A stretch of DNA of 64,000 nucleotides from Symbiodinium kawagutii (taxonomy: Eukaryota; Sar; Dinophyceae; Suessiales; Symbiodiniaceae): NCBI GenBank assembly GCA_009767595.1, contig VSDK01000708.1:297516-361515 (forward strand), given 5' to 3'. The notes under the pieces were generated by a model. It made no database searches. It was not told the DNA's origin and saw only the letters and a list, made by a program, of their open reading frames with translations. This document shows positions 10,331-21,029 of the stretch, piece after piece. The position numbers and the translations under genes were made by a program. Every line of letters starts with the position of its first letter. Within the stretch, counting starts at the first letter, position 1.

Positions 10331-11690
10331 GCCACCAGCGACTCGTTACGGATTGGGTGTATACTGTTGGTTGATCAATGCTGGTTGGACTAATTGATGA
10401 TCCGGATCATGAATTGTGGCTGGCACTTTTTGGACATATGGTAAAGTAACCACGATAGTCAAGCAGGCTATCATTGGGATAGGATGCATGTTTGACAACT
10501 AATTACAATGGGTGATCAACCACTGTTCACAAAGACAATTGGTGAATGATCATGTTTAGAATTGCAAGTAATTACGGGCATTTGACGATAAGAAGCAGCA
10601 ACCATCAAACATGGCCAACAATGGTTTCGTTTAGTCCATTGTTAAGTATATTCGATCACTGTTGTGTTTTCTTCTTGATCGTGAAGGCTGGTTTCGGGCG
10701 TAGTTCGTTGGATAGGGGTTGTGCCAACCGACTAATGAGCATTGTACTCTGATTGTTGACAATACTTTCCCTGGCCATTTCCTCACAACCACTTGCTAGG
10801 TATTAATAACGGTGGATAGCGATCAACAATTTTAAAAACTTGGTGAGACATGGTTCACCACTGCTGTTGGCGGTGTGCAACGTGTTTGGCCCCATGTGGG
10901 TGTGCACAACGGGAAAGTCTGATAAAGATGAATGGCAAAGATTGCACGGGTGGTTTTGTTGATTTGTACCATCACTGAAGGGGAAAGTGGAGTTTTTCAC
11001 TGAAGGGAAGAAGGAAAAAAGACATAACGATTGATGGAAAAGGTTGCTTTCGATAAAATAGATGTTTCCTGAGGTAGAAAATGTTCAGCAAACCCAGCAA
11101 TTTCTAGGTTCTTGTGGGATGTAGCCTGATGTAGCAGACACTGAAACAGATGGTTGATAGAACAATCTGATCCTCCAAAGTGTGAGTTGTTCCAAGTTTG
11201 ATTTCCAACCATATCCTGGAGTAGATAGAGTAAGTAATGTTTTGGTTAGATCATCCTCATATAAGGGTATACAAACTAGGATTAACCTAATATAGATATA
11301 CAAACCAGGGTGCTTAATCGGAACATATTTGTTAGACATTTCATGGAGTAGATAGAATAACAAATTAGATCATCCTCAAGGCCATGGTTTTGATCTTGCG
11401 CATGGCTGGGAGATCCAGCATCTACTCCAGGACAGATGTTGGCGTTTCAAATGATGACAGTAACCGGTTCGGTTGGAGATTCCAAATCACCAACTGCTCG
11501 CTACGAAGCAGTTGAGATCGCCAGTTCAGCCAAACTGTTCCAGAGTGCAAACTATTACAACAAATGGGTCGTTATAAAACCATCCTATACTACTCTAACT
11601 GCATCAAGAGCGAGTAACCTGAAGTGACCGGGCTTACGAACCACACTGAATCACATCGAACACTATTGACTATTGACTGTCTCAGAACCA
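10331..11690. other. spacer with no supportable gene
   Basis: Mixed sequence with a GGTTGATCAATGCTGGTTGG patch just after the RT fragment. Short open frames occur on both strands without motifs. TAGATAGA(A/G)TAA and AGATCATCCTCA recur at about 11224/11350 and 11249/11367, a small diverged duplication. Confidence 0.45.
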
Positions 11691-12150
11691 AGCACTAATT
11701 GTCATTGAACCTCCACATTAGGCATCGATGAACAATCAATCTACCATGATCTACCACCATCAACCATTCTATAACCATGGTCTCAAAACAGCATAATCAA
11801 TTCTATCTTGGTGAGCATCATCCCACCAAATGCCCTAACCAGTAATTCAAGCATTGTACATGCATCAAGAACTGAATACCATTCCATACTCATCATCCAC
11901 CATGAATTTCAAGCATCAGTATCACTATTGAACCATAACCATCCTTTTTTATTCAAGAAAAACCATCAAGTGGCCATCATTTAAGCATGATCCATCAGTA
12001 TTAACCAGCATCCACCTTTTGTTAATCATCAATTAAGCACAATTCACTATTTATAAACCATGCATTAACCACAGTCAAACACCCTCAACCGCCTGAACCA
12101 CCTATTGACCATGAATTCACCACTAATAATCACCACACCTCACCGTGGTT
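11690..12150. repeat. CCATCAACC-rich spacer block
   Basis: G-poor + strand with ACCATCAACC, CATCCACC and AACCACC words. It ends at alveolin-like fragment 5, beyond which GGTTGATAATGGTTAATTAATAATGG appears. Confidence 0.7.
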
Positions 12151-12169
12151 TTGGGACCTGACATCGCTT

Positions 12170-12250
12170 TCCAAGCCGCAGGCAGTGGATAAACCAGTTC
12201 CCTTGGTCGAAACTCGAGTGCAAGAGCGTCAAGTGCAGGCCCACGGCTGA
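12170..12250 (+). pseudogene. alveolin-like coding fragment 5
   Basis: The + frame reads SKPQAVDKPVPLVETRVQER, then QVQAHG and a TGA at 12248-12250. SKPQAVDKPVPLVE parallels SKAVEVPVAL in fragment 4. It is short and without start or domain ends. A second, weaker relative (CSKPQAQVAG) can be read near 12770-12800. Confidence 0.5.
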
Positions 12251-12375
12251 GGGTGTCCGACAGAGGTGCAGGTAGATATCTTGGGTGGATTATCGCTATG
12301 AACTTAGCGAAACCATGGGTTTTTCTATGGTTGATAATGGTTAATTAATAATGGTTAGTAATAGGGAATAATGGC

Positions 12376-12492
12376 GGATTATCGCTATGAATTTAGCTTT
12401 TTATTTCTTTTGGGATATGATTGGTTTACCATTTCTCACCACTAAAGCCGTTAGACGTTTAGCAAGGGATCTAGTTCAGCCACCAAGAGGTG
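12376..12492 (+). repeat. dispersed repeat D, copy 1
   Basis: GATTATCGCTATGAATTTAGC, then GGGATATGATTGGTTTACCAT and GCAAGGGATCTAGTTCAGCCACCAAG. The same order of words is found at 57866-57976 and, shortened, at 59232-59321. Part of its left end (GGATTATCGCTATGAACTTAGC) is also duplicated at 12288. No terminal inverted repeat is obvious. Confidence 0.65.
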
Positions 12493-12592
12493 CAGGTAGA
12501 TATGGCAGAGCATCAGGCCACATCCCCAGGAAGCAACACATCTCTGGCTCTGAGGATTGTTCACCTAAGCCGTGGGCCCCAATAGGTATTTA

Positions 12593-12692
12593 GTGGTTTT
12601 TCAAAATAGGGGTACCCCCAAATCGTTCATCATTAACCATTCAAAGATACAAACCAACAAATTTTTGGGTTCCCCTATTTTGAGAAACCACC
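12593..12692. mobile_element. MITE-B copy 2
   Basis: This is the clearest copy of the family. GTGGTTTTTCAAAATAGGGG at the left is the near-perfect inverse of CCCCTATTTTGAGAAACCAC at the right; the total is 100 bp. The inner ends ACCCCCAAAT / ATTTTTGGGT extend the inverted repeat to about 28 bp. There is no coding sequence. Confidence 0.8.
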
Positions 12693-12889
12693 TTTTTTTG
12701 GCCATGAATGATGGTTGATAATGGTCAGCAATGATCCCTGGCTGCTAAACGGACATGAGTTCGCCTGTGTTCAAAGCCCCAGGCGCAGGTGGCGGGGATA
12801 ATGGTCAGCGATGGTGGTCATTCATGATTAATGCGTGGTTGAATGATCGCTTTTCCGATATTGTTAGATAATTCTTAATGAAAGGTCAC

Positions 12890-13224
12890 CTATGGTGTGG
12901 GATGGCTACTTCACATGCCGAACAGCCACCGCAGGTTTGGAACGCTTTTTGCTTGCTTCGCGCGTGAATGGGAACGCAATCCCCTGGGGACCCTTTTGGC
13001 TGGCACACTCAACCAAAAGAGTTGTGCGAGAATTTCATGGAACAGGCCCTCTCGAAGCAGGTTTGCGACTTGGACCGGCCAAACATCTTCCAAGATGCAG
13101 TATACTTGCGGAACCGCACACAAGCGTCCAAAGCAACATGCAAGACCTTGTCCAATCCAGTACGATGCCCAAATTCCAAATGATGGTCACTGACGATCAA
13201 TATGCTTTCATAGATGATTTAAGT
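12890..13224 (+). pseudogene. coding-like scrap, frame uncertain
   Basis: All three + frames are open over much of this stretch. The most protein-like pieces are FGTLFACFAREWERNPLGTL and, in another frame, ELCENFMEQALSKQVCDLDR. No family is recognised. Frame changes suggest decay. Composition is richer in GC than the surroundings. Confidence 0.3.
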
Positions 13225-14290
13225 TGATGGCTAGTTGATGGTTGAAATGATGTTTCTTGATGGTTAGCGATGGTTGAAATGATGGTTCGCGCTGGTTGCA
13301 AGTTGGGCCCCCCTGCAAACTTTTGCTGAAGGTTCGTGCACCTAAGTTGGCCTGGGCAAACTGCCAGCTCTGAGGGGTTGGCCCGCCACAACTGCTGCGG
13401 GCCCACCTCTTGCTAGCCATGTAGTCCGGTGGCATCGGCCCCGCATCTAGGTATGGTTTTGGGTTGTTGTTAAGCAACCCAAAAATGGTTAGGTCAACAC
13501 CAAAGCAACGTTTAGATTGGTCATTTCTGGATGTTCACCTGGGGTACGGGGTATGGACCCATAGCCATATGTTTTGCTTGTCATGGCTAGCTTCTAGTTT
13601 GTTTCAAGTGTGCTATGTCGAGAATTTCTTCCCGCTGTGGGTTGCATTATCTCAAGGATAACAATACTATTGCGATTCAAAACACTACACTGTTTGACAC
13701 CAAAACAACCCACCACCAATGTCACAGGACTCCAGTGACAATGGCGATGATTCTCGGATGGTGAATCCAATCCCGGGCCTATAGGCAATGGTTGATGATG
13801 ACAAACTATGATCATGGCAATGGTTGATGATGAAGCCATGGGTTTCTCAACGGTTGAGGAGATGGTTAATTGCTATAGAAATTGTTGGTTGGATTTTGGG
13901 TAAATGATGGGAAATGATACTGAGGGTTAACCATTAGCGGTTTCTACTGGATAATAGTGATGGTTTATGATGGCGCGCAGCGCAACAAACCCAGGCAGTA
14001 CATGGGGGTAGATTGACGTAATCATGATCATGGGGGGTGGTTTGCTGGGACACCCAAATAAACCCAAGGAATTTTTATGTGATCACCGCTGGCTCTTGTT
14101 TGGACGTCAGCTGCTGATTTCATTAGAAGTTATTTCCAGACATGGTGGTTAAATCCCAGATGAACTCAGGCGTTCGGGGGAAATTCATGGGTTTGGTTTC
14201 ACCATCAGGACGATGGGGTTAATGTTACGTACAAAAAATCGTTTGCAGAGAAACCTTCCAAACCCTCATCGGTCATCAGGCCATCATTTA
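13225..14290. other. GGTTGATGG-rich and mixed spacer
   Basis: 13225-13290 and 13780-13960 are rich in GATGGTTGA and ATGGTTAATT words on the + strand. No gene is visible. The frame at 13464-13661 (68% of it hydrophobic or polar without pattern) is not supportable. Confidence 0.45.
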
Positions 14291-14299
14291 ACTACTATC

Positions 14300-15968
14300 G
14301 ATTGATACAAAACATGTTGTCATCTTGTCATTACCGATCACGATTCTCGATCAGCATTTGCATCATCAATTATTGCAAACTACCTGTGAAAAATCATGTA
14401 ATCATCATGCACGGTCTTACTGAGTATTCTTCACTACCAATCACTGTTGACAATCATCCAGTAGGACTGATGATTACTCAGTACTTATCATGATGAAGCA
14501 TTGTTAAAGATGCATTAATCAAATGTGATGATTATCCCGGAAATAATTTGATGTCTAATGGCAATGGTTGACGCACTATTAGTTTTAGTAGCCGGATTCA
14601 CGGTATTAAACCACAAGTACACATGGATTGAACCATCAATCAACCGTTGATCAAGCATAAATTAACCCCTAGTGACCACGTCTATTTTCCTCATAGTAAT
14701 CGTCATAATGATCATCATCTTATCAATCATCAATAACAATTTTTTATCAACTATTAACCATCAGCAAAACATTAATTCACGATTGTTTCTTGACCAGCAA
14801 CTATTTACCGTTTTGACGACTAGGAACCATGAAATTATTGATGATACATGAAGGATTATGACTGCTCAACATATCCAAACATTATTGATCATCATCTATG
14901 AAATGTGCAATAATTAGCACAATGGTTAATCCAAAAATGATTCATCAACCACTATGAGATGGATCAATACTGCTGAAACATTGATAGAATGATTGCCATT
15001 ATGGAATCATTAAATGTTTGACATTAGCCGCTGTTATCTAATTCATTATCATCATTCAACGAACTAACCATTTACCAATCATTAACGACTATTGACCACT
15101 GTTCTCCGTCAACCGCCATTGACCACCATTAATCCATTGTCAATAGACACTATTAACCACCGCTATCAGCATTAGTAAGCATATTAACCACCACTGTCAG
15201 CACTATTGAGCACCATAACCACCATCAATCCACCATCAATCCACCACTATTAATTATGATTAATTAACTGTGATTAATCAATGATTAACTACTCCTATCA
15301 CCACCAGTAAGCACTAGTTAACCACAAAGCCATGCTTTTCTTTGTGTCCTACGAATAAACTACTACTATCACCACATATCACCACCATTAACCACAAATT
15401 CTACTAGTATTAGCCATTATGAACTAAGTATTAGCTAGTATTCACTACTAGTAACTACTATTAAGTACTATTCACTACTATTAACCACCATCAACTACTA
15501 CTAATCACTATTAACCACTATCAATTATTGCTAATATAAACTACTATACCACTATACCATTAGCCACTATACCCACTATTCACTACTAACTACTATCAAC
15601 TAATATGCCTATGGGTCAAAACCCTGTACCCCTGGTTCCCCCTCATTAGCTATTGTTTTCCCTATTAGTGTTGGTGGTTATCTTCTATTAGTTGGTTAAT
15701 TCATATTGACTCAGAGCCATATCAACTACTACTATCACCCCATATTAGTCGCTATTATTGACTATGGAAACTACTACTACCAACTACTTTTAACTATTAA
15801 CTAATGTAAACTATCAACTACTATTAACTATTATTCACTACTATATCCCCTATGGTTGTTAGTTATCATCCCTATTATTAACCATTAACCAGCTAGGCTT
15901 CACCATTAGTTGCTTGGTGAACTACCAACTACTATAACCAAATATCAACTACGACTTTCACCCCATAT
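14300..15968. repeat. long ACTATTAACCACCA-rich spacer block
   Basis: About 1.6 kb of AT-rich, G-poor + strand sequence dominated by AACCATC, then by CACTATTAACCACCATCAACTAC words. A MITE-A copy is inserted at 15606. The block ends at alveolin-like fragment 6, after which the bias flips to GATGGTTAATC. Confidence 0.75.
15606..15721 (-). mobile_element. MITE-A copy 1
   Basis: It begins TGCCTATGGGTCAAAACCCTG and ends ATTGACTCAGAGCCATA. These termini are inverted relatives of each other and of the other copies (TGGCTATGGGTCAA ... TTGACCCATAGCCA). The element is about 116 bp. Internal words GTACCCCTGGTTCCCC and TTGGTGGTTAT are shared with the copies at 22514 and 61141, in the same orientation. 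Confidence 0.8.
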
Positions 15969-16029
15969 GTGACCACCACCAAGCACCAAGCCGCCCTGCC
16001 ATTCTCCGTCGTCGTCGATGTCTCGTTGT

Positions 16030-16146
16030 CAGGTGCCCTTTGTTCTGCAGGAGGAGGCGATCACCGAAGTGCCCCAACAGCAGGTGCGCCACCCGGCCAA
16101 GTGGCTGGGGCCAGGGCGGCTGGTGGTGCTTAAGGATGCTTCGTGA
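16030..16146 (+). pseudogene. alveolin-like coding fragment 6
   Basis: After a TTGTCAG acceptor-like word the + frame reads QVPFVLQEEAITEVPQQQVR, then HPAKWLGPGRLVVLKDAS and a TGA at 16144-16146. AITEVPQQQV matches the alveolin valine-proline pattern. It is GC-rich against a very AT-rich background, 38 codons. Confidence 0.6.
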
Positions 16147-16149
16147 TGG

Positions 16150-16710
16150 CCAAGTTATAGAGATTTTATAGGGAGTTTGCATGGATTTTATAGGGATTTG
16201 TTGGGGGATTTTATATGAATGGGAGGGGTTTATATGGTTCATTATGGCTGATTTATGGTGAATGATAGGCTTACTAAAACTGGTTGGTTAAGGATGGTTA
16301 ATCGAATGTTAATTGGTCAGTAGTTCGTGAATAGCTTCATTGTGGTGAATAGTTGGTGCATACATAGTTGGTAGTTGGCTGAGAGTGCTGAAAAGCCGGT
16401 GAATGACGGGTGCATGGTTAGCGGTGGACGAGGATGTTCATTGCTGCTGATGATTGTTGAGGATTGGTTCATGGTTGATTGATGATGATTGACATTTTAT
16501 TGATAGACCATATTGGTGATAGTGACTGATAGCTTGATTGATTAATTAATAGTTTGTGAATAGCCAATTAACTTGCGTAATAGTCTGTGAATGACGGGTA
16601 TTGATTAGCAGTGATTCAGTGGTAAGCGTCACTAATGTTTGTCAATGGTGGCTAATCATGGTGAACTGACGGTCGTTTAATAAATCGCGGTGATGATAAA
16701 TCATAGGTAA
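16150..16710. repeat. GATGGTTAATC-rich spacer block
   Basis: The + strand here is rich in GGTTGGTTAAGGATGG, TGATTGATGATGATTG and AGTTTGTGAATAG words, the inverse bias of 14300-15968. Fragment 6 sits exactly between the two blocks. Confidence 0.7.
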
Positions 16711-16843
16711 GTGATGATTTGTCAGAGTCTACGAACCATTCTGATGAATACTAGCCCATTGGATCAACAATGGAAAGCCACGGTTGGTGATAGAACAATA
16801 GTGATTAAGCATAAGGATTCCGTCCGGACAGATTCAACAATGA

Positions 16844-16953
16844 TCTGGCTAGGGGTTTTAAGCACTTCAATTTTCCCTAGTATTCATCAACAAATGGTTG
16901 GTTGACTTGGGCATATGTTTCATGACGGGGTGGTTCAACCACCAACCGGTTTA
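16844..16953. mobile_element. MITE-C copy (diverged)
   Basis: Shares TTTTCCCTAGTATTCATCAACAAATGGTTGGTTGACTTG and the right end GGGTGGTTCAACCACCAACCGG with other members (23593, 41992, 60723). The left terminal GGTTGGTGGTT is degraded here. Confidence 0.55.
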
Positions 16954-16979
16954 TCATTATTCTCAACCGGTATAGCTAG

Positions 16980-17195
16980 ATTATGATTCTATTAACCATC
17001 ATTAACATTATAATACGTTTCATCAGTATTAACCACTATCTTAAACATTATAATCATTGTATCAATCATCATTAGCCATTATCAACCATCATTAACCATC
17101 ACTAACCATTATTAACCACTAATTAACCACTAGTTAACCACTAATAACCATCACTAGCCATTATTAACCACTAGTTAACCACCAGTTAACCATGG
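16980..17195. repeat. AACCATCATTAACC-rich spacer block
   Basis: Dense ACCATCATTAACCATCACTAACC and ACTAGTTAACCACC words, G-poor, ending directly at the next alveolin-like fragment. Confidence 0.75.
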
Positions 17196-17399
17196 GTGGT
17201 GAGCACCCACCAACCGGCCGTGATGGCCTGGTCGTTGATGCTTCGCGCGCAGCCGGCGCAGGTGGTCGAGGTGAAGATCGAAGAGCTTGAGCCGATTGCG
17301 GAAGAAGTCGTCAAACAGGCGCGGGCCGCGCGGCCGCGCCGGAAACGCCGACGGTCGGCGGAAGTAAAATGGCTATGGGTACCTAATGGGGGATCATGA
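17196..17399 (+). pseudogene. alveolin-like coding fragment 7
   Basis: An open + frame of 67 codons contains AQPAQVVEVKIEELEPIAEE followed by VVKQARAARPRRKRRRSAEV, ending in TGA at 17397-17399. QVVEVKIEELEPI is a plausible alveolin repeat. The basic tail RPRRKRRR resembles the tail of fragment 2 (RPKRRGGRP), which suggests fragments 2 and 7 derive from the same ancestral segment. The first dozen codons are likely spacer. Confidence 0.6.
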
Positions 17400-17463
17400 C
17401 CAACAAACTATAGGGAAACAATAAGGGATAATCACCGGCAATAATGGTGAAACAACTACTATA

Positions 17464-17660
17464 TATGGCTATGGGTCAAGGCTTAAACCAACCAACAACC
17501 ATGGTGAACTAGCTGGTTAATGGTCAATAGTAGTGGATGATAACCAACAATAACAAGGAACATGCCAGTTGTATGGCTATGGGTCAAGCAGTGAACCAAC
17601 CAATGATAGCTGGTTTAGCTGGTTGATAATAAGAGATGATAACTAACAATTATGGGGGAT
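17464..17660. repeat. two partial MITE-A ends in tandem
   Basis: TATGGCTATGGGTCAAG occurs at 17464 and again at 17573, each followed by AACCAACCAA and a GATGATAAC(C/T)AACAA word. Only left-end-type sequence is present, so these are truncated or rearranged copies about 109 bp apart. Confidence 0.6.
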
Positions 17661-17705
17661 ATATGGTACAGCGTTGCAACCCCCCCCCTCCCCCCCTGGT
17701 CATGG

Positions 17706-18043
17706 NNNNNNNNNNNNNNNNNNNNNNNNNNNNNNNNNNNNNNNNNNNNNNNNNNNNNNNNNNNNNNNNNNNNNNNNNNNNNNNNNNNNNNNNNNNNNNN
17801 NNNNNNNNNNNNNNNNNNNNNNNNNNNNNNNNNNNNNNNNNNNNNNNNNNNNNNNNNNNNNNNNNNNNNNNNNNNNNNNNNNNNNNNNNNNNNNNNNNNN
17901 NNNNNNNNNNNNNNNNNNNNNNNNNNNNNNNNNNNNNNNNNNNNNNNNNNNNNNNNNNNNNNNNNNNNNNNNNNNNNNNNNNNNNNNNNNNNNNNNNNNN
18001 NNNNNNNNNNNNNNNNNNNNNNNNNNNNNNNNNNNNNNNNNNN
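17706..18043. other. assembly gap (338 N)
   Basis: A run of N. It is preceded by CCCCCCCCTCCCCCCC at 17681-17696 and followed by TATA-rich DNA, a 41-bp minisatellite and a long poly-G. Simple repeats probably stopped the assembly. Open frames drawn through the N are meaningless. Confidence 0.99.
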
Positions 18044-18243
18044 TACAAAAACAATCAATAGATAGTATATAGATAGTATATGGTAGTATATAGTATAGAT
18101 AGTATCTAGATAAGTGTCTAAGTAATATATAAAGAGTATATAGAGGAAGTTGTAGGTACTATATATGCAATATGTAGGTAATATATGGCAGTAAATAAGT
18201 CCTGTATGGGGGTGTGTACATAGTACGTAAAGGTCCGAAATGC

Positions 18244-18628
18244 TATAAATAGCGTGCGAATGTGAGAGTAAGGCTCCAAATGCTGTAAATAGCGTACGAA
18301 TGCAACGGTCAGGCTCCAAAAGGCTGTAAATAGCGTACGAATGCGACGGTGAGGCTCCAGTCCAAAAGGCTGTAAATAGGGTACGAATGCGACGGTGAGG
18401 CTCCAAAAGGCTGTAAATAGCGTACAAATGCGACGGTGAGGCTCCAAAAGGCTGTAAATAGCGTACGAATGCGACGGTGAGGCTCCAAAAGGCTGTAAAT
18501 AGCGTACGAATGCGACGGTGAGGCTCCAAAAGGCTGTAAATAGCGTACGAATGCGACGGTGAGGCTCCAAAAGGCTGTAAATAGCGTACGAATGCGACGG
18601 TGAGGCTCCAAAAGGCTGTAAATAGCAT
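18244..18628. repeat. 41-bp tandem repeat, about 9 copies
   Basis: Unit GGCTCCAAAAGGCTGTAAAT followed by AGCGTACGAATGCGACGGTGA, a 41-bp period, nearly identical in most copies, with a few extra bases around 18357-18362. Because 41 is not a multiple of 3 and the unit has no stop on the minus strand, all three minus frames stay open. The long minus open frames here are artefacts of the repeat. Confidence 0.95.
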
Positions 18629-18635
18629 GGAATTG

Positions 18636-18696
18636 GGGGTTCAGGGGGGAGGAGGGGGGGGGACCATACCATAGGGGGGGGGGGGGGGGGGGGGAC
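18636..18696. repeat. poly-G tract
   Basis: Two G runs (GGGGGGAGGAGGGGGGGGG and a following run of about 18 G) separated by ACCATACCATA. It is the mirror of the poly-C before the gap, so gap and minisatellite lie between complementary homopolymers. Confidence 0.9.
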
Positions 18697-18731
18697 CAAC
18701 ACGGAACACGGGACCATATATACCAAGTATG

Positions 18732-18845
18732 TGGCTGTGGGTCAATATTAACCAACCAACTAGTGGGGATCATGACCAACAATCATTGGGGAAGCAATAG
18801 TTAATGATAGGGGAACTAGGGGTACGGGGTTTTGACCCACAGCCA
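18732..18845 (+). mobile_element. MITE-A copy 2
   Basis: TGGCTGTGGGTCAATATTAA at the left and GGTTTTGACCCACAGCCA at the right form a terminal inverted repeat of about 14 bp. Internal order AACCAACCAACTAGTGGGGAT, GGGGAAGCAATAG, GGGGTACGGGG is shared with the copy at 41712. Confidence 0.85.
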
Positions 18846-19113
18846 TTTAAGGGTGAATAGGTGGTTATAACCTTGGTTAATAGGTGGTTATTTAAGGGTG
18901 AATAGGTGGTTATTACCCTGGTTCATGAAGTTTATGTGGTGCTTTCAATGGTCATTATAACCCTGGCTGGTCCTTTACAGGGGATAATGACCAACTATAG
19001 TGGGATAAAAGTGTGTTTTTTCCGGATCATTGAAAAGGGTTATATAAAGTTTTTAACTATTGAGAATGGTTTGTAGTGGGGGATGATGACCAACAAGACT
19101 GGTATAAACCATA

Positions 19114-19306
19114 TGGTGGTTTCTTAAGCCAGTTTGGGAACCCCCAAGTTCTGGATGGTTTATTAGTGGTTTACAATGGTTGACAATGGTTATGAACCAG
19201 GGGAGGACTTCAGCAATGCAAGGGGAGATAGCTGCTGTAATGGTTGGTTTATTTCTGTAAATGGCTGATATCGGAGGATTGGGTACCCCTACTTTGAGAA
19301 ACATCC
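19114..19306. mobile_element. MITE-B copy 3 (long)
   Basis: The left end TGGTGGTTTCTTAAGCC with GGGAACCCCCAAG and the right end TTGGGTACCCCTACTTTGAGAAACATCC are inverted relatives. At 193 bp it is about twice the size of copy 2; the interior is different (GGTTTACAATGGTTGACAATGG). Confidence 0.65.
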
Positions 19307-19309
19307 ATA

Positions 19310-19985
19310 ATATATTTGAACCAACATGGTTCCAGAACCAGTCTTTTCAATATGTTTTCTATCCATCGGCAAACCGACAGCTAAGCATACCAGTAGTCAA
19401 ACACTAGCTAACCATAGTGCTTAACTTAACCATAATCCAGTTGGTGGTTTTCACATAGAGCTGGTCAAGCTAGGACAAGCAACTGGCATTGGGCAATCCC
19501 AGCTAAGCCTCGATGTTTGAAATACTCTGAAGGTCGGCCTTCTGAAGGATGGCATTGACCACAGATCTGTTTGCAACGAACCATGGTACCGGGATGTTTT
19601 TTACCATGGCACCGGGGATGGCTTTGTCAGCCATTGTGTACCAACCAAAGACCCCAAGCTGATCGGAGCTGTTTCCCAGTGTGAGTGGCTAGAGGTACCG
19701 CCATTGCACTGGACAAAACCATGGATAAAGCTGCGGCCTGGTGACTCGTGTTTGTTTAGGGACTTCAAGATGGACTAGCCACGCACGCGTTAGAAAACAT
19801 ATCAGCTAAACATACAGAGTGGTACCTCCTACTTTGCTAAGTTGGTGTGGAACTAGGGTAACTATACTGTTTATCACGTAACCAACTTATAAGCGGGGGG
19901 TGCTACTCTGTAGGTTTGGCAAGTCAAACATAGGAACCACTCACAGGATCAGTGTGACCCCTTAGCTTTGTGGTTGCGTGTTTTT
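19310..19985. other. spacer, possible decayed coding
   Basis: Mixed composition. A patch near 19560-19710 repeats CATGG(T/C)ACCGGG and looks GC-richer, but no frame stays open with a recognisable motif. Confidence 0.4.
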
Positions 19986-20005
19986 GACCCTTCAGCAAAC
20001 ACCAA

Positions 20006-20311
20006 GATGCTGTGGAACAATTCGCTCGGGATTGTACAAATTTAACAGATCAAGACTCGGCCGGAATCATTTGGATTGACCATAAATCAAGAAACGCACA
20101 ATCTGTCTATCAGATTACGGTCGGGATCCTGAACCCCATCATTTTCAAGCAAAAGAAACGGTACTTAAATCGACCCATCAGTCGCCCGAAGGGGATCCCC
20201 TGGTCGTGCTGTGAGGTGCCCAAGTATCAAGTGGAGTACGTTGAGAAGGTCATGGAAGTTCAGTCCCAAGTGGCACAGGACGGGAGGAGTCGTGGTCAGT
20301 TTGACCGATGA
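20006..20311 (+). pseudogene. alveolin-like coding fragment 8 with longer upstream frame
   Basis: A + frame of about 100 codons reads QDSAGIIWIDHKSRNAQSVY early and CCEVPKYQVEYVEKVMEVQS late, then QVAQDGRSRG to a TGA at 20309-20311. EVPKYQVEYVEKVMEV is a strong alveolin-type word (compare EKVVPVPQVV in fragment 1). The upstream half is not recognised and could be an unrelated frame or an intron. This is the longest uninterrupted member of the series. Confidence 0.55.
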
Positions 20312-20399
20312 CGTTGGAGAGGCAACTGCTGGCTGGTGCCAGATCTGTTTTTTTTTGGATGATTCAGGTTTAAGATGGTTTAAGTGTAGCTTTTGCGCA

Positions 20400-21023
20400 A
20401 GCCAAAGGCTTGTGCACAGTGGCAGTGTGTGAGGAAGCTGAGGCAGTGGGTGCTAGCCAAGAGAAAGGAATTGGTTTACCATCCAAAACGGCTTGTGGCG
20501 TTGCACAGGCGGCCAAACTGGACCTCCAGCGCTGGCTTTTCAATGCTGTGGTTTGCCCTGAAAAGAAACATGTTCAATCCCAAAAATGGCGAGTTGCTCC
20601 GCAGCCGCCGGATGAATTGGACGGCCCAGATAGGCCGCAGGCGTGAGCGAATCGGCCGCCGCGCCAGTGACGGCGCCGCCGCCGCCGACGAACCGGGCCC
20701 CTCGGCCTACGCGGCCCCGGGGCCCGGGCACTGAGGCCGAGCACGCGGAAAACGAACAGAGTGCGAGAGATCTGGGCTTCCATTCCTACAACGAGTGGGC
20801 CATTCACCACAACCTCCCGCCGGAGGCAACAGTACTTCAGCAGTGGGCATGCGGGGCAACGAGGTGGTGCCCAACGGCTGCTCGCAGCCGCCTCGCGGAT
20901 ACGCGCCCAGATTTGGTTCCCTTGGTCGGCCAGGAATACCACCGAGAACTGGTTCGACGTTTGATTGACATTTTTGATTTTCCGCAGTATTCCCAAACGC
21001 TTGGTTGCTTGATGTGTTTTTGA
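20400..21023 (+). pseudogene. GC-rich coding-like region, frames shifting
   Basis: From 20410 a frame ends at about 20646 (LQRWLFNAVVCPEKKHVQSQ). A second frame from 20643 is proline/alanine rich (APVTAPPPPTNRAPRPTRPR), then reads GFHSYNEWAIHHNLPPEATV and LQQWACGATRW, ending at 21023. Composition and the YNEWAIHHNLPPEA stretch argue for real former coding. I do not recognise a family. The two frames overlap by a few bases, so a frameshift or an intron is needed to join them. Confidence 0.35.
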
Positions 21024-21029
21024 ATAGGG

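Noticed and set aside
17615..18628. 337-codon minus open frame
   Set aside because: It runs through 338 N and a 41-bp tandem repeat that has no minus-strand stops; the apparent protein is a repeat artefact.
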